From positions 3,288,501-3,352,500 of the forward strand of contig NZ_CP042304.1 in the NCBI RefSeq assembly GCF_007859655.1: DNA of 64,000 bases, read 5' to 3'. A program made the position numbers and the translations under genes. The stretch is from Devosia ginsengisoli. Its GTDB lineage: Bacteria > Pseudomonadota > Alphaproteobacteria > Rhizobiales > Devosiaceae. Below, piece after piece: positions 19,682 through 28,857 of this stretch. The notes under the pieces are model-generated. The model did not search any database. It saw nothing but the letters and a program-made list of their open reading frames with translations, and was not told the origin of the DNA. Every line of letters begins with the position of its first letter. Position 1 is the first letter of the stretch.

Positions 19682-19823
19682 TCGATCTCGGACCCCACGC
19701 CGTCTTCATCATCTGGGCCTATATCGGCGTCGCCATTGGCGTGGCCGGACTGATCTTCTGGACACTTTATGATGCCCGCGCCACCGCGAAAAACTCGCGG
19801 CGCTGGAAACCCGCCGCCGCTGA
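19678..19823 (+). pseudogene. ccmD: CcmD, frame broken by a 1-nt deletion (probable sequence error)
   Basis: Small membrane protein that helps release heme-bound CcmE. The start MIDLGPHAVFIIWAYIGVAI is a typical CcmD membrane segment. At GCGAAAAACTCGCG (about 19787) a sixth A would restore ATAKKLAALETRRR followed by TGA at 19821-19823, a 48-aa CcmD whose stop overlaps the ccmG ATG. As written the frame runs on inside ccmG without homology. The restored tail and the tidy TGATG junction argue for an error in an A-run. Confidence 0.8.
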
Positions 19824-20356
19824 TGCGCTTCGCCCTCTTTGCCCTGCCGCTGATCGCCCTGATCGCCCTGGTGGCGATCTTCGCCACGTCCATGGACCGC
19901 GATCCGGGCCTGGTGCGTTCGGTGCTGATCGACAAGCCCGCCCCCACCTTCGCGATGGACGAAGTGCCCGAACTGGGCGTGCCGGGCTTCGATACGGCCA
20001 GTCTCAAGGGCCAGGTCACCGTGGTCAATGTCTTTGCCTCCTGGTGCATTCCCTGCCGCGACGAGCATCCTCTTCTCGTCGCGCTCAAAGACCTGACCGG
20101 CGTGCGCCTTTTCGGCATCAATCAGAATGACGCCCCGGAAAATGCCCGCGCCTTCCTCGCCGAACTGGGCAATCCCTATGACGCCGTCGGTGCCGACCGC
20201 GACCGCCGCGTGTCCATCGACTGGGGTGTCTATGGCGTGCCGGAAACCTTCGTGGTCGATGCGCAGGGCATCATCACCTTCAAGCATGTCGGACCGCTGA
20301 CCACGCAAACCATGCAGACCGAATTGCTGCCGGCCATCGAAAAGGCCCGCAACTAG
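19823..20356 (+). CDS. ccmG: Thiol:disulfide interchange protein CcmG/DsbE
   Basis: Membrane-anchored periplasmic thioredoxin that reduces apocytochrome c cysteines before heme attachment. 177 aa: an N-terminal anchor (about 4-22), then a thioredoxin fold with active-site WCIPC (C75, C78) and cis-proline loop GVYGVPETFVVD. ATG at 19823 overlaps the expected ccmD stop; a longer in-frame start at 19769 is rejected. Last gene of the ccmABCDG cluster. Confidence 0.95.
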   Translation: MRFALFALPLIALIALVAIFATSMDRDPGLVRSVLIDKPAPTFAMDEVPELGVPGFDTASLKGQVTVVNVFASWCIPCRDEHPLLVALKDLTGVRLFGINQNDAPENARAFLAELGNPYDAVGADRDRRVSIDWGVYGVPETFVVDAQGIITFKHVGPLTTQTMQTELLPAIEKARN

Positions 20357-20435
20357 TATCAATCGCGCGTCCGTTCAGATTATATTCAGCCAGACCGGGG
20401 CATGGTCCGCCTACGACCTATTGCGAAAGCGTCTC

Positions 20436-20579
20436 ATGTTGTCTGTTGTTTTGCGTTTTATCCGCGATGAAGCCGGAATTACCCCGGTGGAATATGGCCT
20501 GATTGCCGCCATCCTGACCGTCGCCACCACTGTCGCCGTTTCCGCCGCCGGTTTCAGTCTCGCCGATATCGTCGGCTGA
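20436..20579 (+). CDS. Flp/Fap-type pilin (orphan)
   Basis: 47 aa: MLSVVLRFIRDEAG followed by ITPVEYGLIAAILTVATTVAV. This matches the Flp type IVb prepilin: a basic leader, cleavage after G14, Glu at +5 and Tyr at +6, then a hydrophobic helix. Too short for usual ORF cutoffs. It is not near any tad/cpa assembly genes in this window, so it would need a machine encoded elsewhere. It lies 80 bp after ccmG and 4 bp before the next gene. Confidence 0.8.
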   Translation: MLSVVLRFIRDEAGITPVEYGLIAAILTVATTVAVSAAGFSLADIVG

Positions 20580-20583
20580 CCGC

Positions 20584-21045
20584 ATGGCCGGCCGCACCGA
20601 TACCGCTTCCCGCCTCATCGCCGCGCCCGCCAGCCGCCTCTACCAGGCCATGGTCGATGCAGGACAATTGCTGCAATGGCTGCCACCCACCGGCATGACC
20701 GGCACCCTGGCCGAATTCGATCCCAGGCCCGGCGGGCAGTATCGCATGACCCTGCGCTATGACGATCCGGCCGTGGCCGGCAAGAGCGGCGCCAACGAGG
20801 ACATCGTCGCCGCGCGCTTCCTCGACCTGGTGCCCGACCGGCGCGTCGTGCAGGAAATCGACTTCGTCTCCGACGATCCGCACTTTGCCGGCACCATGAC
20901 AATGACCTGGGAACTGGTTCCTGCCGGTGACCGCACGGAAGTCCGCATTATTGCCGCCAACGTGCCCGAAGGCATCAACCCGGCCGATCACGCCGAAGGC
21001 ATGGCCGCCTCGCTGGCCAATCTGGCGCGGTTCGTCGAGGGCTAG
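20584..21045 (+). CDS. SRPBCC (START-like/AHSA1) domain protein
   Basis: 153 aa, soluble. The pattern APASRLYQAMVDAGQLLQWLPP, PGGQYRMTLRY, FLDLVPDRRVVQEIDF and GTMTMTWELVPAGDRTEVRI is that of AHSA1-type SRPBCC proteins, which bind hydrophobic ligands. No ligand can be assigned. It begins 4 bp after the Flp pilin stop but a functional link is unlikely. Confidence 0.85.
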   Translation: MAGRTDTASRLIAAPASRLYQAMVDAGQLLQWLPPTGMTGTLAEFDPRPGGQYRMTLRYDDPAVAGKSGANEDIVAARFLDLVPDRRVVQEIDFVSDDPHFAGTMTMTWELVPAGDRTEVRIIAANVPEGINPADHAEGMAASLANLARFVEG

Positions 21046-21048
21046 CCC

Positions 21049-21258
21049 TCAGAAGTCGCTGGTCAACCCCTTGATTTCCCAATCGCCGTAGCGCCCGGGC
21101 TCCAGTCCGCCACGGCCACCCTGTTCCTTGGGGGCAAAGGCGCCCTTGGCGTCGATCTCCGCGCGGCGCGCCTTGGCCTCGGCCAGGGCCCGCTTGGCCG
21201 CTTCGCTCAGGGGCGGACGCGGGGTCTCCTGGACTGTCTCTTCGTCGCTCATCGTCAT
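21049..21258 (-). CDS. DUF1674 family protein (SDHAF4-like)
   Basis: 69 aa. The C-terminal [20 protein letters not shown] is the DUF1674 signature, shared with mitochondrial SDHAF4, an assembly factor protecting flavinylated succinate dehydrogenase subunit. The N-terminal part is charged and probably disordered. ATG at 21258 or 21252 (MSDEE) are both possible. It converges with the SRPBCC gene (3 bp between stops) and is divergent from htpX. Confidence 0.85.
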   Translation of the reverse strand: MTMSDEETVQETPRPPLSEAAKRALAEAKARRAEIDAKGAFAPKEQGGRGGLEPGRYGDWEIKGLTSDF

Positions 21259-21346
21259 ATCCGGATTACGATTTGGTCATGCCGCTTGCATGGAACCCTT
21301 TCCCACACAACATAATTGCTCGAGAACTCGAACCCAAGGGCCCCTG

Positions 21347-22330
21347 ATGTTCAATGCGTTTCGCACCACTGTCCTGCTGGCCGCACTGACGGCGCTGTTC
21401 ATGGTCGTCGGCTATTTCATCGGCGGCACATCAGGCATGATGATCGCCTTCCTCTTCGCGCTGGTGACCAATCTCTTCAGCTACTGGAATTCCGACAAGC
21501 TGGTTTTGCGCATGCAGAATGCCGTGCCCGTGGAGCGGAGCCGCGTGCCCGAACTTTACGACATGGTCGATATTCTCTCGCGCAAGGCCGGCATCCCGAC
21601 CCCGGCAGTCTATGTGATCAATACCGACCAGCCCAATGCCTTCGCCACCGGCCGCAGTCCGAACAATGCCGCCGTCGCCGTGTCCTCGGGCCTGCTCAAG
21701 CATCTCGAAACCCACGAAGTCGCGGCCGTCATAGCCCACGAACTGGCCCATATCCGCAGCCGCGACACGCTGACTATGACCATCACGGCCACCTTTGCCG
21801 GCGCCATTTCGGCTCTGGCGCAGTTCGGCCTGTTCTTTGGCGGCGGCAATAATCGCGACAATCCGCTGGGCGGCATCGGCGCATTGCTGATGGTGTTCCT
21901 CGCGCCCGTTGCCGCCATGCTGGTGCAGATGGCGGTGAGCCGTACGCGCGAATACGAGGCCGACAAGGACGGTGCCGAGATTTCCGGCGATCCGCTGGCC
22001 CTCGCCTCGGCCCTGCAGAAAATCGCCGGTGTCGCCGGGCGGCAGGTCAATATCGCGGCCGAGCGCAACCCGGCCATGGCCCATATGTATATCATCAACC
22101 CCCTCAGCGGGCAGCGCATGGACAACCTCTTTGCCACCCATCCCGATACCGGCAATCGCATCGAGGCCCTGCGCAAGCTTGCAGCGAGCATGCAGGTAGC
22201 CGATAAGGACCGCAGGCCTCAGCCCCGCCCTGCTCCGGTTTCGACCGGCCGCGACACTGGCGGCGGCTGGCGCGTGCCGACCGTCGGACGAACCGACGAG
22301 GACGGCGGACAACGCGGTCCCTGGGGATAA
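21347..22330 (+). CDS. htpX: Zinc metalloprotease HtpX
   Basis: Inner-membrane M48 peptidase of membrane-protein quality control. 327 aa: two N-terminal membrane segments (about 8-45), catalytic HELAH (131-135), two further hydrophobic segments and the third zinc ligand in [12 protein letters not shown] (about 205). The C-terminal tail beyond about 290 is polar and Pro/Arg-rich. A 10-bp gap to the RsmB-family gene suggests cotranscription, an htpX-rsmB order seen in related genomes. Confidence 0.95.
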   Translation: MFNAFRTTVLLAALTALFMVVGYFIGGTSGMMIAFLFALVTNLFSYWNSDKLVLRMQNAVPVERSRVPELYDMVDILSRKAGIPTPAVYVINTDQPNAFATGRSPNNAAVAVSSGLLKHLETHEVAAVIAHELAHIRSRDTLTMTITATFAGAISALAQFGLFFGGGNNRDNPLGGIGALLMVFLAPVAAMLVQMAVSRTREYEADKDGAEISGDPLALASALQKIAGVAGRQVNIAAERNPAMAHMYIINPLSGQRMDNLFATHPDTGNRIEALRKLAASMQVADKDRRPQPRPAPVSTGRDTGGGWRVPTVGRTDEDGGQRGPWG

Positions 22331-22339
22331 AGAACAAGC

Positions 22340-23641
22340 GTGGCGCAGAACAAACCTGATCCGGCGGGGCTCAAGCTCCGCCTCGTTGCCGCACAGCGAC
22401 TGAAGAACGTGCTGGCCGGCGACAATTTTTCGCCGCTGACAACGGCCGAACTGGCGGATGGGCGCGACCGCGCCCTGGCCAACCGGCTGATCACCACCGC
22501 CCTGCGCCGGCAGGGCCAGCTCAATTTCATCATCCATACCCTGCTCGACAAGGGCATGCCGGGCAAATCCGGCACGTTCGAAGCCGTACTGCGCCTGTCG
22601 CTAGCGCAACTGGTCTTCCTGCCCGATCTGGGCGCCCATAGCGCGCTGTTCCTGGCCGTCGAAGCCACCAAGCGCGACCCCAAGGCGCGCCATCTGAGCG
22701 GGCTGATGAATGCCGTGTTGCGCAATGCCCAGGCCAATTCAGCCAAATTCGGCATGCTCAGCGATGACCTGCTGATACCAGATACATTCGGCGATACCTG
22801 GCTCGATGCCTATGGCGAAGAGGCGATATCGGCTTTCTCCACCGCGCTGCTGGCAGGCGCCCCGCTCGACCTCACCCTCAAGACATCAGATGCCGAACTG
22901 ATCGACGCTTTGGGCGCCGAAAAGCTCATCGCCGATTCGGTGCGCATCGACCAACGCGACCGCCCGGTCGAAGCCCTGCCCGGCTTTGCCGAGGGCCAGT
23001 GGTGGGTGCAGGATGCCGCTTCCGCCATCCCGGCCCGCCTGCTCGGCGCCACCAAGGGCGGCCGCGTGCTCGATCTCTGCGCCGCGCCGGGCGGCAAGAC
23101 GGCCCAGCTCATCAAGGCCGGCTACCAGGTGACGGCGCTCGACAGCGACGCGACCCGCATGGAGCGGCTCAAGCAGAATCTCGCCCGGCTCGACTATACG
23201 GCCGAAACCGTGGTGGCCGATGCCGGCAATTATGCCCCATCAGCGCCCTATGACGGCGTCCTGCTCGACGCCCCCTGCTCCGCCACCGGCACCTTCCGCC
23301 GCCACCCCGAAGTGATCTGGCACCGCTCGGTCGGCGATGTTGCCGGAAGGGTACGGTTGCAGCGCGCACTGCTCGCCAACGCCTTCCGCTGCCTTGATGC
23401 ATCAGGTGTGCTCGTCTATTGCGTCTGCTCACTGGAGCCGGCTGAAGGCGAGAATCAGGTGGAATGGGCGCTCGACGCCCTGCCCGGCCTGGAGCTCTGG
23501 CCGGTGACGCCGGCCGAACTGCCGGGCCTCGAAACCGCCGTGACGGGACGTGGTCTGGTGCGGACCCATCCCGGCATGGCGCCGGGTGGACGCGATGGCG
23601 GCATGGACGGGTTCTTCGTGGCGCGCTTCCGCCGCCGCTGA
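22340..23641 (+). CDS. rsmB: RsmB/NOP family 16S rRNA m5C methyltransferase
   Basis: SAM-dependent cytosine-5 RNA methyltransferase. 433 aa from GTG at 22340. An N-terminal NusB-like RNA-binding domain (about 10-140) is followed by a Rossmann domain with LDLCAAPGGKTAQL, motif IV LDAPCSATGTFRRHPE and motif VI YCVCSLEPAEGE holding the nucleophilic cysteine. The NusB fusion favours RsmB (C967), though the exact target is inferred. It follows htpX closely. Confidence 0.9.
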   Translation: MAQNKPDPAGLKLRLVAAQRLKNVLAGDNFSPLTTAELADGRDRALANRLITTALRRQGQLNFIIHTLLDKGMPGKSGTFEAVLRLSLAQLVFLPDLGAHSALFLAVEATKRDPKARHLSGLMNAVLRNAQANSAKFGMLSDDLLIPDTFGDTWLDAYGEEAISAFSTALLAGAPLDLTLKTSDAELIDALGAEKLIADSVRIDQRDRPVEALPGFAEGQWWVQDAASAIPARLLGATKGGRVLDLCAAPGGKTAQLIKAGYQVTALDSDATRMERLKQNLARLDYTAETVVADAGNYAPSAPYDGVLLDAPCSATGTFRRHPEVIWHRSVGDVAGRVRLQRALLANAFRCLDASGVLVYCVCSLEPAEGENQVEWALDALPGLELWPVTPAELPGLETAVTGRGLVRTHPGMAPGGRDGGMDGFFVARFRRR

Positions 23642-23806
23642 GGGACTGTTTGAGAACGCGCTGCGGCGATTGGAGTTTTTCAAATGGTCTCTGAAAAAAC
23701 AAACTGATGGTGCCGTTGGGGGAGGGCACCGAACAGGGAATGGGTCGTTGACGCGCAGAGACGAAGCAACGCTGGCGGATACCGCACGGCGGAAGCGGGT
23801 GCGCTG

Positions 23807-25402
23807 ATGGCGCCACCGCTTCTCCATGCCCTGCGCCGCTTCGCCTTCGGCTTTGCCGATACGGTGGTGACGCTGCCCATCCTGCGCTGGACCTGGCGCG
23901 GGCTGGCCGATGATGCCTTTGCCGGCGAACTGCCCGAATTCCGCCCCGCCGACCGCGACGCCGTGCGCGACATGATGGCCGGCCGATACCTCTTGGCATC
24001 CAAGCTCGTCGAGACCGGCGGCGCCTCGCCCTTCAGCCTCGATGTCGAACACCTCGACTGGTGGCTCAACCTGCACGGCTTTTCCTGGCTGCGCCATTTC
24101 CGCGACGTGCGAGACCCCGGCGAAAAGCGCTTTGCCCGCATGCTGGTGCTCGACTGGATTGGCCGCGAAGGCCAGTTCCAGCACGATACCTGGGACCCGG
24201 CGCTGACCGCACAGCGCGTGCTCAACTGGCTGCGCCACCTGCCGCTGCTGCTCGATGGCGCCACGCAACCCGAGGCCCGCACGGTGCAGCGCGTATTGGG
24301 CGCGCAGATCCAGAGCCTCAAGGTGCGCGGGCCCCTGGCCGGCAATCCGGCCGATGCCCTGTTTGCCGCCATTGCCCTGCTGGGCGCCGAGCATTGCGAG
24401 CAGGACGACAAGACCGACGTGCCCCGCCGGGTGGAACTGCTCAATGCCTTGCTGGCCAACCAGCTCGACGCCGACGGTATGCACAAATCGCGCAATCCGC
24501 GCTTGCAGATGCAGCTGCTGGTCGACCTGGTCAGCATCCGCCGCATTGCTGCCGCCGTGAAATCGGAGGCCGGCAATGAGCTCGGCGCGCAGATCGACCG
24601 CATGCACGAAAGCCTCGACGCACTGACCCTGTCGAGCGGCGAGCCGGTCTATTTCAACGGCTGCGGCCACCTGCCCCATGACGTGCTGATCGCCATCCAG
24701 GCCAATGGCCCCAATCGGCGGCAGCGCTCCATGCTGTTGGGCGGCTATGGCATCCTGCGGGACGGCGAGGCGGTGGTCATCGCCGATTCCGGGCTGGTGC
24801 CCGAGCCGGGCCTGGCGGGCGATCTCCATGCCAGCGCCCTGGCCTTCGAATTCTCCCATGGCAGCGAGCTGATCCTGGGCTCCTGCGGCCCCGCGCCATC
24901 AGACCTGCCCGACAGCAAGGCGCTGTTCCGCCAGGGCGTGGCCCATTCCGGCCCCACCATCGATGCCGAGGATGCCACCGGCGGCACGCCGACCATCGCG
25001 CTGGATTCGGCCGACCATCTGCTGACGCTGAATACCGATGCCTATGCCAAGCCGTTCGGCGTCGCGCTCGAACGGCGGCTGACGCTGCTCTCGGGCGGTA
25101 CGACCCTGGTCGGGCAGGATCGTATGATCGGCACAGGCATGCCTGCGGGTTTGCTTGCCCTTCGCTTCCATCTTGCGCCCGGCGTCATGGTGCGCCGCAA
25201 TCGCGGCGAGGGCATTGTCCGGCTGGTGCTGCCCAATGGCGCGGTCTGGAGCTTCCTCTGGGAAGGCGCCCAGTTCCGCGAAGAGGAAAGCGTGCGCCAA
25301 TCGGCCTATCTCGGCTTCCACAAGACGCGCCAGCTGGTGCTGGAAGCCGATGTCGCCGCCGATGCGGAAGTGGCATGGATTTTTACGCTCGAGCAGAGCT
25401 GA
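23807..25402 (+). CDS. Heparinase II/III family protein
   Basis: 531 aa without a signal peptide. The N-terminal alpha-helical half (LVETGGASPFSLDVEHLDWW, FRDVRDPGEKRF) and the beta-sandwich half (HLPHDVLIAIQANG, GSELILGSCGPA, LALRFHLAPGVMV) fit the heparinase II/III-like family found between rsmB and purH in many Hyphomicrobiales. Substrate is unknown; an uronic-acid polysaccharide is the family default. Lack of an export signal is usual for this subgroup. Confidence 0.85.
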   Translation: MAPPLLHALRRFAFGFADTVVTLPILRWTWRGLADDAFAGELPEFRPADRDAVRDMMAGRYLLASKLVETGGASPFSLDVEHLDWWLNLHGFSWLRHFRDVRDPGEKRFARMLVLDWIGREGQFQHDTWDPALTAQRVLNWLRHLPLLLDGATQPEARTVQRVLGAQIQSLKVRGPLAGNPADALFAAIALLGAEHCEQDDKTDVPRRVELLNALLANQLDADGMHKSRNPRLQMQLLVDLVSIRRIAAAVKSEAGNELGAQIDRMHESLDALTLSSGEPVYFNGCGHLPHDVLIAIQANGPNRRQRSMLLGGYGILRDGEAVVIADSGLVPEPGLAGDLHASALAFEFSHGSELILGSCGPAPSDLPDSKALFRQGVAHSGPTIDAEDATGGTPTIALDSADHLLTLNTDAYAKPFGVALERRLTLLSGGTTLVGQDRMIGTGMPAGLLALRFHLAPGVMVRRNRGEGIVRLVLPNGAVWSFLWEGAQFREEESVRQSAYLGFHKTRQLVLEADVAADAEVAWIFTLEQS

Positions 25403-25440
25403 CGGCTCCTGGTCCACCGCTGTCCCCACCCACAATCGCC

Positions 25441-25523
25441 GCCCGCGGACTTGATCCGCGGGTCACTCTCAACACGTCACAAGCGGCGAGAGACCCCCCG
25501 GATCAAGTCCGGGGGAGACGGCG
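25441..25523. repeat. Paired-palindrome repeat, family B copy
   Basis: Arms CCCGCGGACTTGATCCGCGGG (25442-25462, written in two parts: CCCGCGGACTT and GATCCGCGGG) and CCCCCGGATCAAGTCCGGGGG (25495-25515) carry the same GGxCTTGATCC core in opposite orientation. Same design as the copy at 8626, with compensating stem changes. It lies between the heparinase gene and purH. Confidence 0.7.
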
Positions 25524-25622
25524 GTGCGTGGGAGGCCCGATGCCCAGCAACATAATGCATTGGCCTTTCGCCACCTTCGTGCTAGCGAGCGCGCAACTCA
25601 CAGCACAGGGCGAGACATCCTC

Positions 25623-27209
25623 ATGAGCAAGACGGTCAAGGTCGGGCGGGCACTGCTTTCGGTATTCGACAAGTCAGGCATGGCCGACTTCGCCCGAGGT
25701 CTCAGCGCCGCCGGCGTGGAACTGGTCTCCACCGGCGGCACGCATAAGCTGATCAGCGATGCCGGCCTTGATGTCCGCGAGATCTCCGACCTCACCGGCT
25801 TCCCCGAAATGATGGATGGCCGCGTCAAGACGCTCCACCCCAAAGTGCATGGCGGCCTGCTGGCCGTCCGCGACAAACCCGACCATGCCGCCTCCATGCA
25901 AGAGCACGAAATCGGCGCCATCGACCTCGTTGCGGTCAATCTCTACCCCTTCGAAAAGACCGTCGCCTCGGGCGCGTCCTATGACGATATCATCGAGAAT
26001 ATCGACATTGGCGGCCCGGCCATGGTGCGCTCCGCCGCCAAGAACCACGCCTATGTAACCGTGGTCGTCGATCCTGCCGACTACCCCGAAATCCTCGCCG
26101 CCATCAGCGAAACCGGCGGCGTGCCCTACCCCCTGCGCCAGAAGCTGGCCGCCAAGGCCTATGCCCGCACCGCCGCCTATGACAGCGCCATTTCGACCTG
26201 GTTCGCCAGGGCGATCGACTATCCCGAAATCCCCTACCGCAGCTTTGCCGGTTCCCTGCGCGAAGTCATGCGTTATGGCGAGAACCCCCATCAATGGGCC
26301 GGTTTCTACGCCAATGGCGAAAGCCGCCCCGGCGTTGCCACCGCCACCCAGGTGCAGGGCAAGACCCTGAGCTACAACAATATCAACGACACCGACGCCG
26401 CCTTCGAGCTGGTCAGCGAATTCGACCCGGCGCAGGTCGCTGCCGTCGCCATCATCAAGCACGCCAATCCCTGCGGCGTGGCCGTGGCCAGCGACCTGCT
26501 GACCGCCTACCAGAATGCCCTGCGCACCGACCCGGTCTCGGCCTTTGGCGGCATTGTCGCCACCAACCGCGAGATCGACGCCGCCACCGCCACCGAGATC
26601 GTCAAGGTCTTCACCGAAGTGATCGTGGCCCCCTCGGCGACGCAGGAAGCCCAGGACATCATCGCCGCCAAGAAAAATCTCCGCCTGCTGCTGACCGGCG
26701 GCCTGGCCGATGCCAAGGCCGATGGCCTCGTGGTGAAGTCTGTGGCCGGCGGCCTGCTGGTGCAGAGCCGCGACAACCGCAATGTCGACGATTGCGACCT
26801 CAAGGTCGTCACAAAACGCCAGCCCACCGCGGCCGAAATGGCCGACCTGCGCCTTGCCGCCAAGGTGGCCAAGCACGTCAAGTCCAACGCCATTGTCTAT
26901 GTGAAGCAAGGCGCCACGGCAGGCATCGGCGCCGGGCAGATGAGCAGAGTCGATTCCGCCCTCACCGCCCATCGCAAGTCGATCGACGCAGCCAAGGCCG
27001 CCGGCATCGAAGGCGCCCTGACCCTGGGCTCGGTCGCGGCTTCGGACGCCTTCTTCCCCTTCGCCGATGGTCTTGAAGCGCTGGTGGCGGCCGGCGCCAC
27101 GGCGGTGATCCAGCCGGGCGGCTCCATGCGCGACGATGAAGTCATCGCGGCCGCCGATGCCGCCGGCATCGCCATGGTCATGACCGGCATGCGCCACTTC
27201 CGGCACTAG
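25623..27209 (+). CDS. purH: Bifunctional AICAR formyltransferase / IMP cyclohydrolase
   Basis: Last two steps of IMP synthesis. 528 aa: N-terminal IMP cyclohydrolase (MGS-like) domain with LLSVFDKSG and STGGTHK, and a C-terminal transformylase domain with the catalytic region [12 protein letters not shown] (about 275-290) and the ending GMRHFRH. ATG at 25623 is preferred to an upstream in-frame start inside the repeat region. Conserved neighbour of rsmB and the heparinase-like gene. Confidence 0.97.
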   Translation: MSKTVKVGRALLSVFDKSGMADFARGLSAAGVELVSTGGTHKLISDAGLDVREISDLTGFPEMMDGRVKTLHPKVHGGLLAVRDKPDHAASMQEHEIGAIDLVAVNLYPFEKTVASGASYDDIIENIDIGGPAMVRSAAKNHAYVTVVVDPADYPEILAAISETGGVPYPLRQKLAAKAYARTAAYDSAISTWFARAIDYPEIPYRSFAGSLREVMRYGENPHQWAGFYANGESRPGVATATQVQGKTLSYNNINDTDAAFELVSEFDPAQVAAVAIIKHANPCGVAVASDLLTAYQNALRTDPVSAFGGIVATNREIDAATATEIVKVFTEVIVAPSATQEAQDIIAAKKNLRLLLTGGLADAKADGLVVKSVAGGLLVQSRDNRNVDDCDLKVVTKRQPTAAEMADLRLAAKVAKHVKSNAIVYVKQGATAGIGAGQMSRVDSALTAHRKSIDAAKAAGIEGALTLGSVAASDAFFPFADGLEALVAAGATAVIQPGGSMRDDEVIAAADAAGIAMVMTGMRHFRH

Positions 27210-27228
27210 CCGCCGGCGCACCTTGCGC

Positions 27229-27253
27229 AAATTCGCTCCGGTGGAGCGAATTT
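27229..27253. terminator. 11-bp palindrome downstream of purH
   Basis: AAATTCGCTCC-GGT-GGAGCGAATTT, a perfect stem with a 3-base loop, 19 bp after the purH stop. A near-identical element, differing by a compensated pair, follows holA at 42655. Probably a bidirectional terminator or a mobile mini-palindrome. Confidence 0.55.
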
Positions 27254-27412
27254 AGGCAGCTAGGCCTGGAGAGCTACGCTCGCAGGGCCCAGGTCCTCCA
27301 GGAGCGCCGACCTTACCAATATGTAATCTGCTCTGCACCAGCCAGGTAAGAGCTTCCTAAGACTGGCATGGCAGATTGACGGGGTCGCGGCATCGCGATC
27401 CCGAGGCGTTCT

Positions 27413-28765
27413 ATGCGGCTACCTATTCCCTCCGACCTGTCGGCTTTGCTGCATACCGGCCTGTGGCGCTCCTTCGGCTCGCTGGGCATCAAGGTCGCGA
27501 CGGCGGGCCTGACCTATCTCACCTATGTTGCGCTCTCGCGCACCATGACGCCGGACGAATACGGCCATTTCGCCTTTGGCCTGGCCATTGCCACCGTGCT
27601 GGCCATCGCGGCCGGCGTGGGCCAGCCCATGGCCATCCTGCGCCTCTGGCCGCAGGAAAGCGTGGCTGGGCAGAAGCAGGCCGCCATAGCTGCCGTCCGC
27701 TCGGGCTCCACGCTCACCATCCTGGCCGGCATCATCGCCAGCCTCGGCCTCGCCACGGTGGTTTTCGTCACCCTGCAATTCGTCACGCTGGAGGATACGG
27801 CGAGCCACTTCTACGGCGCCGCCTTCCTCGTGCTGCCTATGGCTCTGGCCGAATACAATTCCTCGGCCCTGCGCGCCCAGGGCTCGCTATGGACCGCTTT
27901 GGTGCCGCGCGACATCTTCTGGCGCCTGGCCTTGCCCGCCGCCGTACTAGCCCTTTTTGCCCTGGGCATCGTGCTCAGCGGTCCCGATGCGCTGGTCCTG
28001 TCGGCGGCACTGCTATCGGGCATGCTGGCGTTGCAATTCTGGCAGGCGCGGCGCGCCGATTACGTGCTGGCCCCCGCCATGGGCGAGGTGCGGTCTTATT
28101 GGCAGCGCTGGGGCGGTATCAGCCGCTGGCTGATGCTGGGCGCCCTGATCGAAACCGCCGCGCTCAATGCCGACGTGATCCTGGTCGGACTGATGCTCGA
28201 TCTCGAAAGCTCGGGCGTCTACTTCAACGCCTTCCGCACCGCCGGATTGATGACGCTCTTCACCTTCGCCATCGAACTGGTGATCGCCCCCATGGTGGCC
28301 GAGCATTATCACGCCGGCCAGATGCGCCAGGCCCAGGCCATCATTGCGCTCTGCACCTGGGCGGGCTTCCTGTTCTCGCTGGTGATCTTCGCCGGTTTCG
28401 CCTTCTGGGGCGAATGGGTGCTCAGCTTCTTCGGCCCCGCCTATGCCGAAGGCACGCTGGTGCTGGTGCTGCTGGCGCTGGGCCTGCTGTTCGACGCCGC
28501 CACCGGCCCCTCCAAGATCGTCATGATGATGACGGGCCATGAGCGCGCCTATGTCGGCATTTTCGGCATCATCATGGGGCTGGGCTTCCTGGTGCAGATC
28601 GCCGTCATCCCGATCTTCGGCATTGTCGGTGCTGCCGCCGCCAATATGGGCGCGCGCATCGTGGCCCAGCTTGCCATCGCCCTGTGGTGTCGGCAGCGCA
28701 TCGGGCTCGATACCAGCCTGCTCGGCGCCTTTTCGGTGCGCCGCGCCGTGGATCGCCCGGCCTGA
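27413..28765 (+). CDS. Oligosaccharide flippase family (Wzx/MATE-like) membrane protein
   Basis: 450 aa with about 12-14 hydrophobic segments. The N-terminal SFGSLGIKVATAGLTYLTYV and SRTMTPDEYGHFAFG are typical of polysaccharide biosynthesis / oligosaccharide flippases that move lipid-linked glycans across the inner membrane. No glycosyltransferase genes lie nearby, so the glycan is unknown. A small hairpin (CCGTAC / GTACGG, 28773-28790) follows the stop. Confidence 0.85.
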   Translation: MRLPIPSDLSALLHTGLWRSFGSLGIKVATAGLTYLTYVALSRTMTPDEYGHFAFGLAIATVLAIAAGVGQPMAILRLWPQESVAGQKQAAIAAVRSGSTLTILAGIIASLGLATVVFVTLQFVTLEDTASHFYGAAFLVLPMALAEYNSSALRAQGSLWTALVPRDIFWRLALPAAVLALFALGIVLSGPDALVLSAALLSGMLALQFWQARRADYVLAPAMGEVRSYWQRWGGISRWLMLGALIETAALNADVILVGLMLDLESSGVYFNAFRTAGLMTLFTFAIELVIAPMVAEHYHAGQMRQAQAIIALCTWAGFLFSLVIFAGFAFWGEWVLSFFGPAYAEGTLVLVLLALGLLFDAATGPSKIVMMMTGHERAYVGIFGIIMGLGFLVQIAVIPIFGIVGAAAANMGARIVAQLAIALWCRQRIGLDTSLLGAFSVRRAVDRPA

Positions 28766-28857
28766 CCGCGAGCCGTACCCATGAGTACGGTTATGCTTGA
28801 CCATCAAGCCCTTCCCGGCTTAGAACCACTCCAAACTTTCCCTGCCGGAAGACCGCT

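Noticed and set aside
19780..19823. ccmD-ccmG fusion by read-through
   Set aside because: ccmG has its own ATG, anchor and complete thioredoxin domain, and the extended ccmD frame is out of register with it.
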